From Rhodocollybia butyracea (Eukaryota; Basidiomycota; Agaricomycetes; Agaricales; Omphalotaceae): a DNA stretch of 64,000 nt. Numbering within the stretch: the stretch's first letter is position 1; each line of letters opens with the position of its first letter. The translations under genes and the position numbers were made by a program. Shown one piece after another: positions 43,808 to 54,008 of the stretch. Under the pieces are notes generated by a model that made no database searches, had not been told where the DNA came from, and saw nothing but the letters and a program-made list of their open reading frames with translations. The DNA lies in NCBI GenBank assembly GCA_015501585.1, contig JADNRY010000028.1:338970-402969 (forward strand), read 5' to 3'.

Positions 43808-45135
43808 TGTTGCCAAGAGGTTGTATTTCAGATGAGATAGCATGCGATGGAGTGAACGAAGATTAATATTGGTTGTAATGTACCCATCTTGTACATCAAT
43901 CGATATTCTTGCAACATTTGCCGTTGGCCGACTGGGTAGTAACTGCTATGGCAGCAGTTGTGACTGCCAACTGTCCATCAACTCGCTTATCCCATTCAGC
44001 TCCAAGTCATTACTAGCTACCTCAAAGGCTTAAGCTTTGTTGACACCAGGATCTGCAAGGATAGAAACAGCAAAGCTACTTGTATAGTTTCAAACAGTTG
44101 CTTCAAACCTACAAAACATGAAGTTCTCAGGTCATCTCCAGGACTGAAATATAAATAGACAACTCGAGGAGGCGAGGAGGTAACTGAGGCTCGGATCAAA
44201 GTTTAATGTCCAATGTCTGGCTCCAGCCACAGTCCCCAGCCTCCCGATACCTATTAGTATCACCCTATTAACATCGACCCCAACAATCACGTGTAGTACT
44301 TACCCATAACGCCACACCAGTGACCAACCCATCTCAGTACAGCTCGACTCGCCGGTATTTCATTATTTTTCATTTTATCCATCTATCTATCTACAGGGTC
44401 TCAATAATGTATTGCGGAAAGAAACAGTGCAATTGCGCGTAAGGTAAAATCATTGCAATAGAGTCTTCTCTTCAGGAACCCAAATTGACTTTCTTGGATG
44501 CTCGAAATTTTTGCTGAGTCTTCCTTAGTTGCCAAATTTGAACAAACAGATACCAGTTAAAATAAAGACTGCCCGTCATCTCTGCAGATCACCCCTGCGC
44601 CGATCGCGGTACCAAGTCCAAATAATTTTTCCGTAACTCATTATCATCAGTATCATGGAGTATCATGGAGTTGTGGGCACAGAGCGGTTGTTCTAGACAT
44701 AGAATAGAATCTTCTCGGGCTTGGAGGCTTTCACTGCTTGCAGTGTCCCCTTTCACTGGACGCAGGCTGTCCCCATAGCCAGGTTCATTCAAGATGAAGT
44801 AACCGTATGCTGGAGGAGGTTCATCAAGAGCAGATCCCAGGACACCACAAGTGAAGATGGCAAGGGCCATGTCATTATTATCTTTTTTCTCCCACAGGTG
44901 ACAGCGCGCTACAGTCTACCTTCCTGTATGCAGGTTAGCATGGCTGTGTGGGGCTGGCTGTTCTGTTCTTGTGAGACCCCGAATACCTATGATGCAATCC
45001 TCGGGATAGTGTGATGCTGTGTTTCTTATTAATTACTTGGGCTTTGCGAGTATATACTATAAAACTAGAGAGAGGAAAAAGCATCAGACCATTTCTCTAT
45101 TCTGCGAGAGCAGTGGTCTACATTGACTAGTTAGT
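43808..45135. other. no supported gene
   Basis: A minus ORF at 44589-44870 (93 codons) starts with a weakly hydrophobic stretch (MALAIFTCGVLGSALDEPPP) and might be a small secreted protein or a 3' exon, but nothing confirms it. A short tatc repeat lies near 44380-44395. The end of this stretch is the promoter region of the 7-TM gene at 45136. Confidence 0.4.
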
Positions 45136-46365
45136 ATGACACCCGCAGAACAGGCAGCACAAATTAATGCCTTTGGAAGCAATTGCTATTTCAACGTAGT
45201 GAATCTTGTGATTTCCACAATTACTTGTGGTGAGTATCTACTTGACTCCATGTTGGGATCTTGAAATACTCATTATTTTATGTAGGAATTGCTACACTGG
45301 GAATACTGATTGCCATACGTCTACTACAGTAGGTGTTTTCCATTGTCTAATAGAATTCAGTGACTAACTCTGATTAGCATCAAAACCTGGAGAGAACCCA
45401 AAGCAATACAGCTTCTGTGCTGTATGTTTATTTCACTAGCTTGGATAGGACAAAATATCCTTGCATACATTGTAAACTTTGGTCAAATAAAATCTGGCAT
45501 TGTAAAGGAGATCCCAACACCTCCTTCAGATTTGGTCGTTATTAATGACATACAGGTTTGTTTGTCTGATATAACGGTGAGATTCGGGCATCCTTGTTTG
45601 CTAAGTAATTCACTCAGTTTTTAGATTTTAGCTGGTGACCTTGTGATCTGCTGGAGAGCCTGGGTTTTATTACCTCATAACAGATTTTGGCGCTTTGTGT
45701 TAGCAACAATTGCAATCTGTGATGCAGGTATGATTGTACAATTTACAATTCCTGTCATGGGCTCACTCATACAACTTGTACACAGGGCTCAGTGTTGCAG
45801 ATATCATTTTTGACGATCTGGTGTCCCTTGGACTTCTTGACACGCACATTCCTGTTCTAGATTTAGTTTTTCTAGTCATTTCATTGGTAGTAAACATGAC
45901 AGCAACACTATTAATTGGCTGGAAAGCTTGGTAATAACATTTGGCATCAGCTTGCAACTTGTCTGTTGACCTCTATCATCTTACTAGGGCACATTACAGA
46001 ACAATGAGAGAAGTGTCAGTCTGGCGGAAAAGTCATGTTCAAAAGATTTTGCTTTTTTTGGTGGAATCTGGGGCAATTTTTCTGTTTATACAATTGTTTG
46101 CATTGAGTGCAGCAATATTATCCTCAATAACAGTGGAAAACACAGTAACCTTTGATTTGGTTATAAACACTGCTCAGGAAGTGTGGTTTGCCTCTGCAGT
46201 AAGTCTATTTTCATGTTTTATTAGCCAGAAAGATGGAACACCTTAATCAAAATCTTCCAGGCAGTTTATCCACTGGCCATAATCATCATAATCCATTCAG
46301 ATAACTCGCCCATTGCAGAAACAATTCATCTGACGGCTCAACTCCCAACTCTCAGTGTGTCATAG
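45136..46365 (+). CDS. seven-transmembrane protein of unknown function (292 aa)
   Basis: Seven exons whose phases all fit: 45136-45229, 45286-45328, 45378-45555, 45625-45727, 45786-45930, 45988-46198, 46261-46365. Introns are 49-69 bp. Hydrophobic segments in order: 'CYFNVVNLVISTITCGIA' with GILIAIRLL, CMFISLAWIGQNILAYIV, 'ILAGDLVICWRAWVLL' (a GD..ICWRAW motif frequent in Agaricomycete 7-TM proteins), FVLATIAICDAGLSVADI, VLDLVFLVISLVVNMTAT, 'LLFLVESGAIFLFIQLFA' and a last one across 'VWFASAAVYPLAIIII'. A basic loop (WRKSHVQK) precedes TM6. The C-terminus is short. It belongs to a large unassigned group of fungal membrane proteins; no ligand can be named. It is unlike the protein at 23269-24692 except in general design. 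Confidence 0.88.
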
Positions 46366-46439
46366 GGCACAATACTATAGCAAGAGTCCAGTGATTTCCG
46401 GCTATTAGTTAAACTAGCTTACAATATGACTTTCTCCCA

Positions 46440-46740
46440 AGGGGGTCTGAAAAAGTTCTGTTATTCCTCTTTTCAAAAATAATGGTTTCAGGAAAAAAAA
46501 AAAGTTTTGATCAGGCCAACAACGTCAATGTATAGATGAGGCGTATATTCCCCAAAAAGAAGTTCAGAGCCAACTCAGACTGTCAGGTATTTCCAACAAA
46601 GGAAGCCAGGACCACTATACTCCATCAGAATCATTCAGTGGTTTATTCACGACCACTTGCTCAATCAGATTGTCAGTTATTTTCAAAAAGGAAGTTCAGG
46701 ACCATTGCAGCTCCGTGCTGGCTGTGTTGGATCCTCTTTG
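46440..46740. repeat. diverged short tandem repeats
   Basis: Units of roughly 75-120 bp containing cagactgtcag/cagattgtcag, ttcaaaa and aggaag.caggaccat recur between 46440 and 46740. They are too diverged to bound precisely, and no coding frame runs through them. Confidence 0.4.
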
Positions 46741-46806
46741 AACTAAACTTTTTTTCTTTTTTTTTCAGAATCCATTATTTTTGAAAAGAACAATAAGTTC
46801 ATGATG

Positions 46807-47186
46807 GGGCGGTGTGGTGTAGTGGTAGCATCACGCGCTTCACAACCGTAGATGCTAACCAGACTTATGTCAGTGCAGTGGTCTACAGTTTGATCCCATC
46901 CCTGGTCACTGGTAGCAGTATCCGAAGCTCCAATACCACCAGGGGTTTTAGTGGGTATGGCTGGCCATGTGCCAGAGGAGTCCGACACCACCCCCCTGAA
47001 CCCGGTCTGAGCTGGGCGGGAAGTGTGCGTAAATGCATTTCCTCCATGGATTGGAGTTCAAAGTCAGGTTTAAACTCCTGGCAGCTCATTACTGGCATGA
47101 CTATGTCAGAGTCAGGAGGCGGTAACAGTCTGACCTGAAAGAGATCTGGGCTAACAACCCTAACACTCCGCCAAAACAAAAAAAAA
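46807..47186 (+). mobile_element. tRNA-derived SINE (about 380 bp)
   Basis: The head resembles a tRNA: A box tggtgtagtgg (46815-46825) fits TRGYNNARNNG, and B box gtttgatcc (46888-46896) fits GWTCRANNC with one change. The body ends in an A-rich tail (ccaaaacaaaaaaaaa). A 10-bp target duplication with one mismatch flanks it: gttcatgatg (46797-46806) and gtacatgatg (47187-47196). The ORFs inside are incidental. Mobilisation by an unlinked LINE is inferred. Confidence 0.8.
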
Positions 47187-47196
47187 GTACATGATG

Positions 47197-48671
47197 CCAA
47201 AGAATATTTTAAGGCTCCTGATGGGCCAACTCCTGACCCATGTGATCGCAGATTTGCCTTATATAGTAATAATCTTATCTGAAAATAAGATATGAACTAC
47301 TTACATCTCCTGCTAGTACCTACAGTGGCTCAAAATTGTCCACATGTTTTGGAAAGATCCTGAATTTACAAGATATAGGTTGCACTGACAGACTGTACAT
47401 CAGGAAAAGTACCCTTCCGCTTAATGCAGCTAAAGGCAACTAAAGGCAACTTTTGCCGTAGAAGCCAACTTAAGTGCCTCTCAGCCCATGAATCACTTGA
47501 CTTGCGAGTGTTGGCCATCGCGCAAGCGCGTGGCAGGTACGAGTCCTGGAAGAGACTAGGTATGAAATGCAGACGACACTCTGCAGTACATCGCAGCAGA
47601 AGGTAAGTACATGCCTGGGCCCAATAACATATTAACATTTCTGATACTTATATTATCCAATAGACTCTCCCAAGTGAGAACAAACAGCGCGATGGAAGCT
47701 GGCAACTGCTCTGGTTGAAAAGATATTGACCCGCTGGAATATAAGCGGAGGCAACACAGCAGCGAATGTCCGGCAAACCATAAGCATGGAAAAGAGCTCT
47801 TTTCATGGAACACGAGTGATGTCAAATGAAGGATCGATGTAGAAAGCGACATAAATTTGCAAAATTTTGGTGGTGAGCTTGGTAGGCACTATGAAAGAAA
47901 AATCAGTGCGAGGAATGCAAGGGATACCCGAATACACTCACAAGAAGTAAAGGAAGGCATTTTGTCCAAGGTTAGAAAGGGCAGTAAGTATTGAAGTTGT
48001 CAATGGAACCATTAAATACACCGAAAGAGGCAGCGCATGCACTTCCACCGCCGCCGACGAAAAGTAAAACCCAAGGAAGTCAAGTGCGGGGGTATAAAAC
48101 AGGAAGTAATGAGATATATATAAATGCCGTGTGGCAAAAAAGAATCCACTGCACTGAGAATTTGCGGTAGGTAGAATTTGGAGTCAGGCATGTGAGTCTT
48201 GTGTTGTCAGGTAGTAGTTGGGTTTTCGAGAATGTAGTGTGATATGGGCTATCTAAGCGCCCGGGTAAGTACTTCACCGAACTGCATCAAAAGCTTCAAA
48301 AGCCGGCAGCACCTAATCAACTACTTTAGAATTAGTAATATGCAAATGATCACATGAAATGGCATGTCCGCCAAGGCTATAAGTCTGCCAAAGGTACGCG
48401 TATACAGACACTTGCGTGTCCCCCATATTTTGCTTATTCATGCAGTAGGTCCATTAGTAAGACAGTAGAATAATTTAATTGTACAGTATATAAACCCCCC
48501 AGTAGACAGAAATAAAAAAAGTTCTTCCTTCCCCTCTAAATTGCCCCTCTAAGTCTAGTCTTTTAGACTCTCAATAAAGTCTTGTTAAGTGTATCCTGAT
48601 TGGATTAGTTAGTAAGCTTCAGTCCAGCAAGAGCCTGGTAAATAGTTCTACTAATAATTCAAGTACACTGT
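47197..48671. other. no supported gene
   Basis: ORFs up to 98 codons without motifs. The segment 48440-48676 shares words with 50155-50580 (gtccattagt-a-acagt; cagcc/tccagca.gagcctggta), so the DNA around the compact element is itself repeated. Confidence 0.4.
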
Positions 48672-48676
48672 TACTT

Positions 48677-48828
48677 TGTAAGAGCCCTGACTCTTAATGC
48701 CTCAGACCATGAGCAAGATCTCGTTCTATTAGAGAAATAGACCGAAACGAGTAGGTGGTACGAGGATAAGAGTGAACTAATTATGTAATATCGGCGCTAA
48801 CGGCAATGAACGTGCCGTAGGCGTTACA
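48677..48828 (-). repeat. 3' LTR of compact element copy 2
   Basis: A 152-bp direct repeat of 50003-50154. Confidence 0.9.
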
Positions 48829-48924
48829 CATGCCCCCTAGATTGACCCCACAGGTCCATCTTACCCAAAAAAAAACAAAAGAGAAAGATGGAAAAGGGAA
48901 AACATAACAAAGAGAAACATACAG

Positions 48925-49959
48925 TCATCTGATAGGTAACGTACGATGTAGTATGCTGGCAATTTCCATAAGCGCAGAAGAAGAGAAAGTGTCCTGTGAA
49001 AATCACCAGATTCTCTGGATGCTGACACTAAGTCCAGATTGAGATGGTGGTGGCACAGTGGAGACAGTAGATCTCCAGCGCCATGAATGGGAGCATTGAT
49101 TGGGAGCACAAATATGGTGATGGGGAGTTTCAGTGGGTGAAGGTGATGGCATGAGTGTACCAGATTGGGATGGGCAACGACTTGAACGAAGCAAGAGCGA
49201 ACCAAACGCACCATACACATTGTGTTTGACATGTTTACGAAGGCCTGTTGGTGGAACAGCAGTCACAGGGGCAACATAAGGCACAGGTGTACACTCGGTT
49301 GGAGTGTTTGAGAGATGAACACGAGCTGGCGGTGCGCCAGCTGTGTGTTCGAGCCCCATGACATGTTCATCCATGAATACTTCGAGTTTCCGGCCTGCTT
49401 TCCGCAGTTCAGCTACCTCCCGTGCAAACTCTGAGGTTGGTTGGAGTCGAAATGAATGGGAAGTGGGTTTGGAGGGTGAAACCAATGTCAGAGCATGTGG
49501 AGACGATTTCGATGTGTTCAATGTGTTCAAAGCGAGCATGGGAGTCGGTGATGAGGCAGTAGGAGCGGTCAAAGGTGATGGAGAACTCGGAGCAGGAGGT
49601 GGTGTTTGAGATTTGGACAGTTCCATCCCAAACTCTTCTCCCAGTTTCTTAATAGACTCTATCATCTGAAAACAGACCTCTGCCTGGAAACCTTCTTCCT
49701 TCACTGCCCAGCAACATCTTAATGTTGAATCCTGCACCACTGCCTCTGCCAAATCCCTACCAGCCACTGAAAGACCATGTTGTTCCCAGAGCTGCTTAAA
49801 GTTGACTAGCAGCTGTTGAATTCCCTGGGAGGAGAAGTCCAGGATCCCAGAGATGTGTGAGAGAGGATCATGAGGGAACATGGAAAGGATTTGAGAAAGA
49901 AAAGAGTAAGCCAGAGCCATGACAGAGTCATGGCTTGAGTTGTGCTGTTGTGTGGTCAT
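48925..49959 (-). pseudogene. unknown retrotransposon protein, stop near C-terminus
   Basis: A 318-codon ORF (49959-49003) starts MTTQQHNSSHDSVMALAYSF and ends at TGA 49003-49005. The same frame continues for 25 codons to 48925 with FSQDTFSSSALMEI and RTLPIR, matching copy 1. The ancestral protein therefore ended at RTLPIR in both. Shared blocks with copy 1: LDFSSQGIQ.LL.NFKQ, LRCCW.VKE, SLLLRSSRCPS and CSHSWRWRS. The Pro/Ser/Thr-rich middle has diverged more. It has no CCHC, protease or RT motif. The 318-residue product may still work, since only the tail is lost. It may be a divergent Gag; I cannot prove it. Confidence 0.7.
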
Positions 49960-50002
49960 ATTGCTGTAATAGTCCTATTCAGGACAAGGTTGCTCAAAAA
50001 AG
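49960..50002 (-). promoter_or_regulatory. conserved leader with small hairpin
   Basis: On the minus strand: cttttttgagcaa, then a hairpin with arms gtcct/aggac (49972-49985), then attacagcaat before the ATG. It matches the leader of copy 1 almost base for base, although the LTRs have diverged strongly. Confidence 0.6.
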
Positions 50003-50154
50003 TGTAAGAGCCCTGACTCTTAATGCCTCAGACCATGAGCAAGATCTCGTTCTATTAGAGAAATAGACCGAAACGAGTAGGTGGTACGAGGATAAGAGTG
50101 AACTAATTATGTAATATCGGCGCTAATGGCAATGAATGTGCCGTAGGCGTTACA
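50003..50154 (-). repeat. 5' LTR of compact element copy 2
   Basis: 152-bp partner of 48677-48828. Confidence 0.9.
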
Positions 50155-50191
50155 TACTTACTCATTGAAAGTCTTCTATTCAGTTTAGTAT

Positions 50192-50485
50192 ATGAACTAC
50201 AGCCCAGCAGAGCCTGGTACAGTTCCATATTCAATTCATATTCACTGTTACGGTCCCGGATACGCCTTTCCCACGCCTCCTAGTGCGCCTCGGAATTACA
50301 GTCATAGAAGCTACTCTTCTAGTCACTCCTGCTACTCTCCTCATTCTCATACACCCTACTGGTACTTGTCCCCTCCCCAAGCTCCACTTCAGCCTACTCG
50401 TCCTTCATATAGTCACTTTTCATACTTACCTCCGCCTCACTACACACCTCCGTACCCTTACTTGAGTTCAAGTTACTACTACTAG
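50192..50485 (+). CDS. Tyr/Ser/Pro-rich ORF (97 aa), doubtful
   Basis: An open frame of very biased composition (Ser, Tyr, Pro, His), with runs like PPPHYTPPYPYLSSSYYY. No signal peptide and no family. Its start region resembles DNA at about 48610-48676 on the other side of the compact element, so the element landed in or next to a local duplication. It could be a genuine low-complexity protein or chance. Confidence 0.25.
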   Translation: MNYSPAEPGTVPYSIHIHCYGPGYAFPTPPSAPRNYSHRSYSSSHSCYSPHSHTPYWYLSPPQAPLQPTRPSYSHFSYLPPPHYTPPYPYLSSSYYY

Positions 50486-50559
50486 TCCTCAGGGCCTGTG
50501 CACCACACATTTTACGGTCCACCGATAACATGCTTGCCTGGTCCTTACATTATTGGAAA

Positions 50560-53394
50560 AGTCCATTAGTGTGACAGTGTCAAAATATGTGCATGTAAGA
50601 GACAGAACTGCAGCGGCATTTAATGCAGGAAAAAATGTCAAGAGGATGGTTCGGTATCAGTCAGATGCATCAATGCGCTGGGTAAATGTGGTCGCACTGC
50701 CATGCAGTAAGCGGTAGGATGTGAATAAAGAGAGTAAGTGGCGCAACAAGGAATAACAGGCAACTGGGAGCTGCGAAAAGTGCAGTGAGAAGCATTGAAC
50801 TTGTTGAGCGCTGAAGGTAAATTCACAAAATCACATGACAGGCGCTTTGACATCCCAAATAAGGCGAAACAATTCTGCTTAGCTTAATTTGGATGCCATC
50901 AAAACCAATTGGGACGAAATTCCCATGCGAAACCGGCCATAAGGACGAGCCTTCATTACATTCAGGACTCGTAACTGGCTCAGTCCAAGGTTCATGCTGT
51001 CACTCTGTCTGAAGTTGCCAGGATTGACCTGAAGCAACTTGGCATCAATTGATGTTGACTCAAGTCACTGCAAGCCATTGTCAGGGCAACTTAAATCAAC
51101 TCCAATACAACTCAAGCCAGGCTGGAGCAATCAGGCAATGCCTAATGCAACTCACAATGTGATGATACTGCTTACATTCATGCCATTAAAGTGAAATTAG
51201 AATAGAACAATCATTCATTTCCTATCTATGTACAACAACCAAGTAGCAGGAGCGAAAACAGGCGTAAACAGGATAGCCATGAATAGTAGAAGCAAAAGAG
51301 TAGGGATACATAAGAACCAGTAGAGGAAAACAGTATGCTATGAAAACACCACAGACAAGCCTGGCAATTAAGTAGGAATACAGTGTATGAAGTAAAGAAA
51401 GTGAGGCACATAGTAGTAGACCAGATAGAGGAAGGCGTTAACAGGATGTAAGAAGCATTGATAAACAAGAGCAACTGGTGATTGGGAAGGAAAGGATTGC
51501 CGCTGCGTAATAAAAGATGTCAGGTGAGGGAATCAAAAAAGTCTCACCTGGAGCAAGCATACTATGCAACCAAACATAAAGAAGCCTAAGAGAAAAAGCA
51601 CAAATGAAAACAGGAACTACATTTCAACAGTGTCAAGAACATACCAAATTTGAACATAGGAAGTTATGAAACTAGTGCAGTATCAGCAAGTTGAAGCAAA
51701 TAAGTTAAACATGGAAAGAGCTCACCATGAATTAATAGTAAGAGAGAAGGGCCATAGGGACAGACTCAACAGAAGGGATAAATCTATTTAGCAACCCCCC
51801 TGGTATGAAACAACCCATTATCAATGATTTGGAATCTAACAGCCCTACTGCTTTCTACAGAGCTGTCCGAAGACCTCCAGCAGACATATCACAGGTGACA
51901 TTTGGATATGATGACTTACGGTTACGGCGCAGTCAGATGTGTCACAGGTAGTATTAGGATAGGGTCTACCTGACTGCAAGCAAAGACAAAACCATCTGAA
52001 AATAAAATCATCCAAGTCAGTAAAAACAACAACAAACAAAGGGCGTACCAAATTTTGCAATGCTTGCCCATGGACTGCCAGCTTAACACCATGAGGGTGG
52101 ATGAGCCGGCACAAGTGGGTAATCGCTGCAATTGGAAAGGATAGTACATTGGGTTAATCTCGATAAGCAGCCGGGTGAAGCCCGAACCACTTTGATGATG
52201 CCACTCTAGCTTTGGAAAACTTAAGAGTTGGAGAATGGATGAGACAAAGAGACAAAGAAAAAAGTCAGAAAGGACCGAAGAAACGCGGAAACGTACTGCG
52301 GCTTGTCAGCTTGTCATCTCACGCCGTCAGTCCGGTGGTATCTCGGAGCAGCAACCCCTGCTAAATCAATCAATTGCATGGTTGTAGGTATTTCGGGGTT
52401 GTTTCGCATCAGGGGATTGCGAAATAGATTTACCCAACAGAAGGATGATGGAAGAGCAAGAGCAAGAGTGTGGCTTGGGAGTTGACCTGTATAAGTTGTA
52501 AGGGCATGTGATGTGAGAGTCATGTGATCAACAGTGAGCTTGAGCGCATACTGGCCTCAATTTTACAGCTTGATACCAGCAGTGATTAGGACTATTTGAG
52601 TCAAGGGCAAGAGTCTAAACCCATAGAAAGAATTGAAGAAGAAACATGAACTTTAGATGCTGAAAATATTTGTCACATGCTCACACAGGGGCAAGGACCA
52701 TGGCAGTTGATATGCAACTGCGTGTAAGATCTAGGCGGAAACCCTTTGAGCACAGGTTACAAACCTGGAAACCAAAGTGCGGATACACTCTGTACTGCCA
52801 TCATTCAGCCAAACTGGGAAAGTTGGTTTGAGATGTGAAAGGAGGAAAGTGTAGAACAGTTCCAAAGTGCCTATGGGATGTAAGACTCGTGTTGGGATTG
52901 TCCAAGGGACTAATGTAAGGATGGCAGGTCTGTACAGGTGATAGAATGAACTTGGCGAGTAAGCCTAAGAGTAGGAGAGTTTCCAACTCGAAGGGTAGGA
53001 CCCACTAAGTGCAAGCGGCTTCAGATACAACTAAGTAGCGGCGGAAGGGCAGCAGAGGCTGACCAGATGGCATGCAAACAAGTCGGATCTGAAATAGAGT
53101 AAATTGCAGAGGTTGTGAAAATGATGGAGTGAAGAAACAGAGTTAAAGAAAGAGATAAAGCAAGAAACTGGAACACACAAGAGCACACTAGTCAAGGGTT
53201 AAGCAATATTTCCAATCTACTGCACTTGACATGGTATGGAACTATATAAAGGGTACTCAAGGACCAGAGTAGTGATAGGTAATAATCCAAGAGTAGAAAA
53301 GACAAGAATAGCCAAAAGAAGTACAAGGATGAAAGACAATGATGAAACATAAGTGGAAGCGCGGATGAGCATAAAGCATATGTATGATTGTAAG
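50560..53394. other. no supported gene
   Basis: Nearly 3 kb with a purine-rich plus strand and only short ORFs (up to 89 codons) without motifs. Several GT...AG-like signals occur but no chain of coding exons. I see no LTRs, target duplications or RNA genes. It may be an untranslated or decayed repeat region. Confidence 0.45.
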
Positions 53395-53913
53395 TGTCGA
53401 AAACAGCGGTCAGTCAACACAAGGTCGACAGCCTACTCACCTGAGAGTGTTAGGGATGTTATAGGAGTGGTAAGAGTGCTTGTTGAGAGCAGAACAAGTG
53501 TCCAGACGAATAGTAGGATTCTTGGTTATTGTTACAGGAAAATATCTACAGTATTTATACTACAGAATATAATAAACCCTATAACAATGTATGAGTCTAC
53601 TTGAGTCGTACTGCTAAACATAGTGCATATACATGTGCATAATGTACCCTAGAAGATGGAGTCCGTATGGTAATTCTATAGGTAATGTTCATAGGTACTG
53701 CAAGGCAGCGTACAAGCTATGTATCATAAGACTAATAGCGAAATGGCATAATTGACTACATCTATACGAACCTGCGTAGAGGCTGCGTCTAGTGTTTGAG
53801 GGTGAGTTTCAACATAGCATATATCGACAGTTCATCGATCGTATAGCAAGTGCGTCTAGTCGACTCACATTACTGATTAGATACGACTCATAAGCGGTAA
53901 TCTAGTTTCAACA
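53395..53913 (-). repeat. 3' LTR of full-length Copia element
   Basis: A direct repeat of 59646-60162 that differs at scattered positions (for example near 53450, 53690 and 53740). Confidence 0.9.
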
Positions 53914-54008
53914 CTCCCCCTCGCTAAGAATTGTAGCTAAGAAGTATAATTTTTATCGACTTTAAACGGCATTATAGTTTATAGACATATTGCACAGTCT
54001 ATGACGAA

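Larger units (their letters stand above)
48677..50154 (-). mobile_element. compact LTR retrotransposon with one unknown ORF, copy 2
   Basis: LTRs of 152 bp (48677-48828, 50003-50154) differ at two positions by eye; the target duplication is TACTT (48672-48676, 50155-50159). On the minus strand the LTR starts TGTAACGCC, the leader has the conserved hairpin, and a purine tract (aatctagggggcatg) precedes the 3' LTR. The single gene is homologous to that of 8907-10616, while the LTRs share only short blocks, so the two copies are different subfamilies and not recent duplicates. Confidence 0.9.

Noticed and set aside
46812..47138. ORF of 108 codons with its antisense partner (46883-47200)
   Set aside because: Lies wholly within the SINE body and has no homologue-like motif; open by chance.
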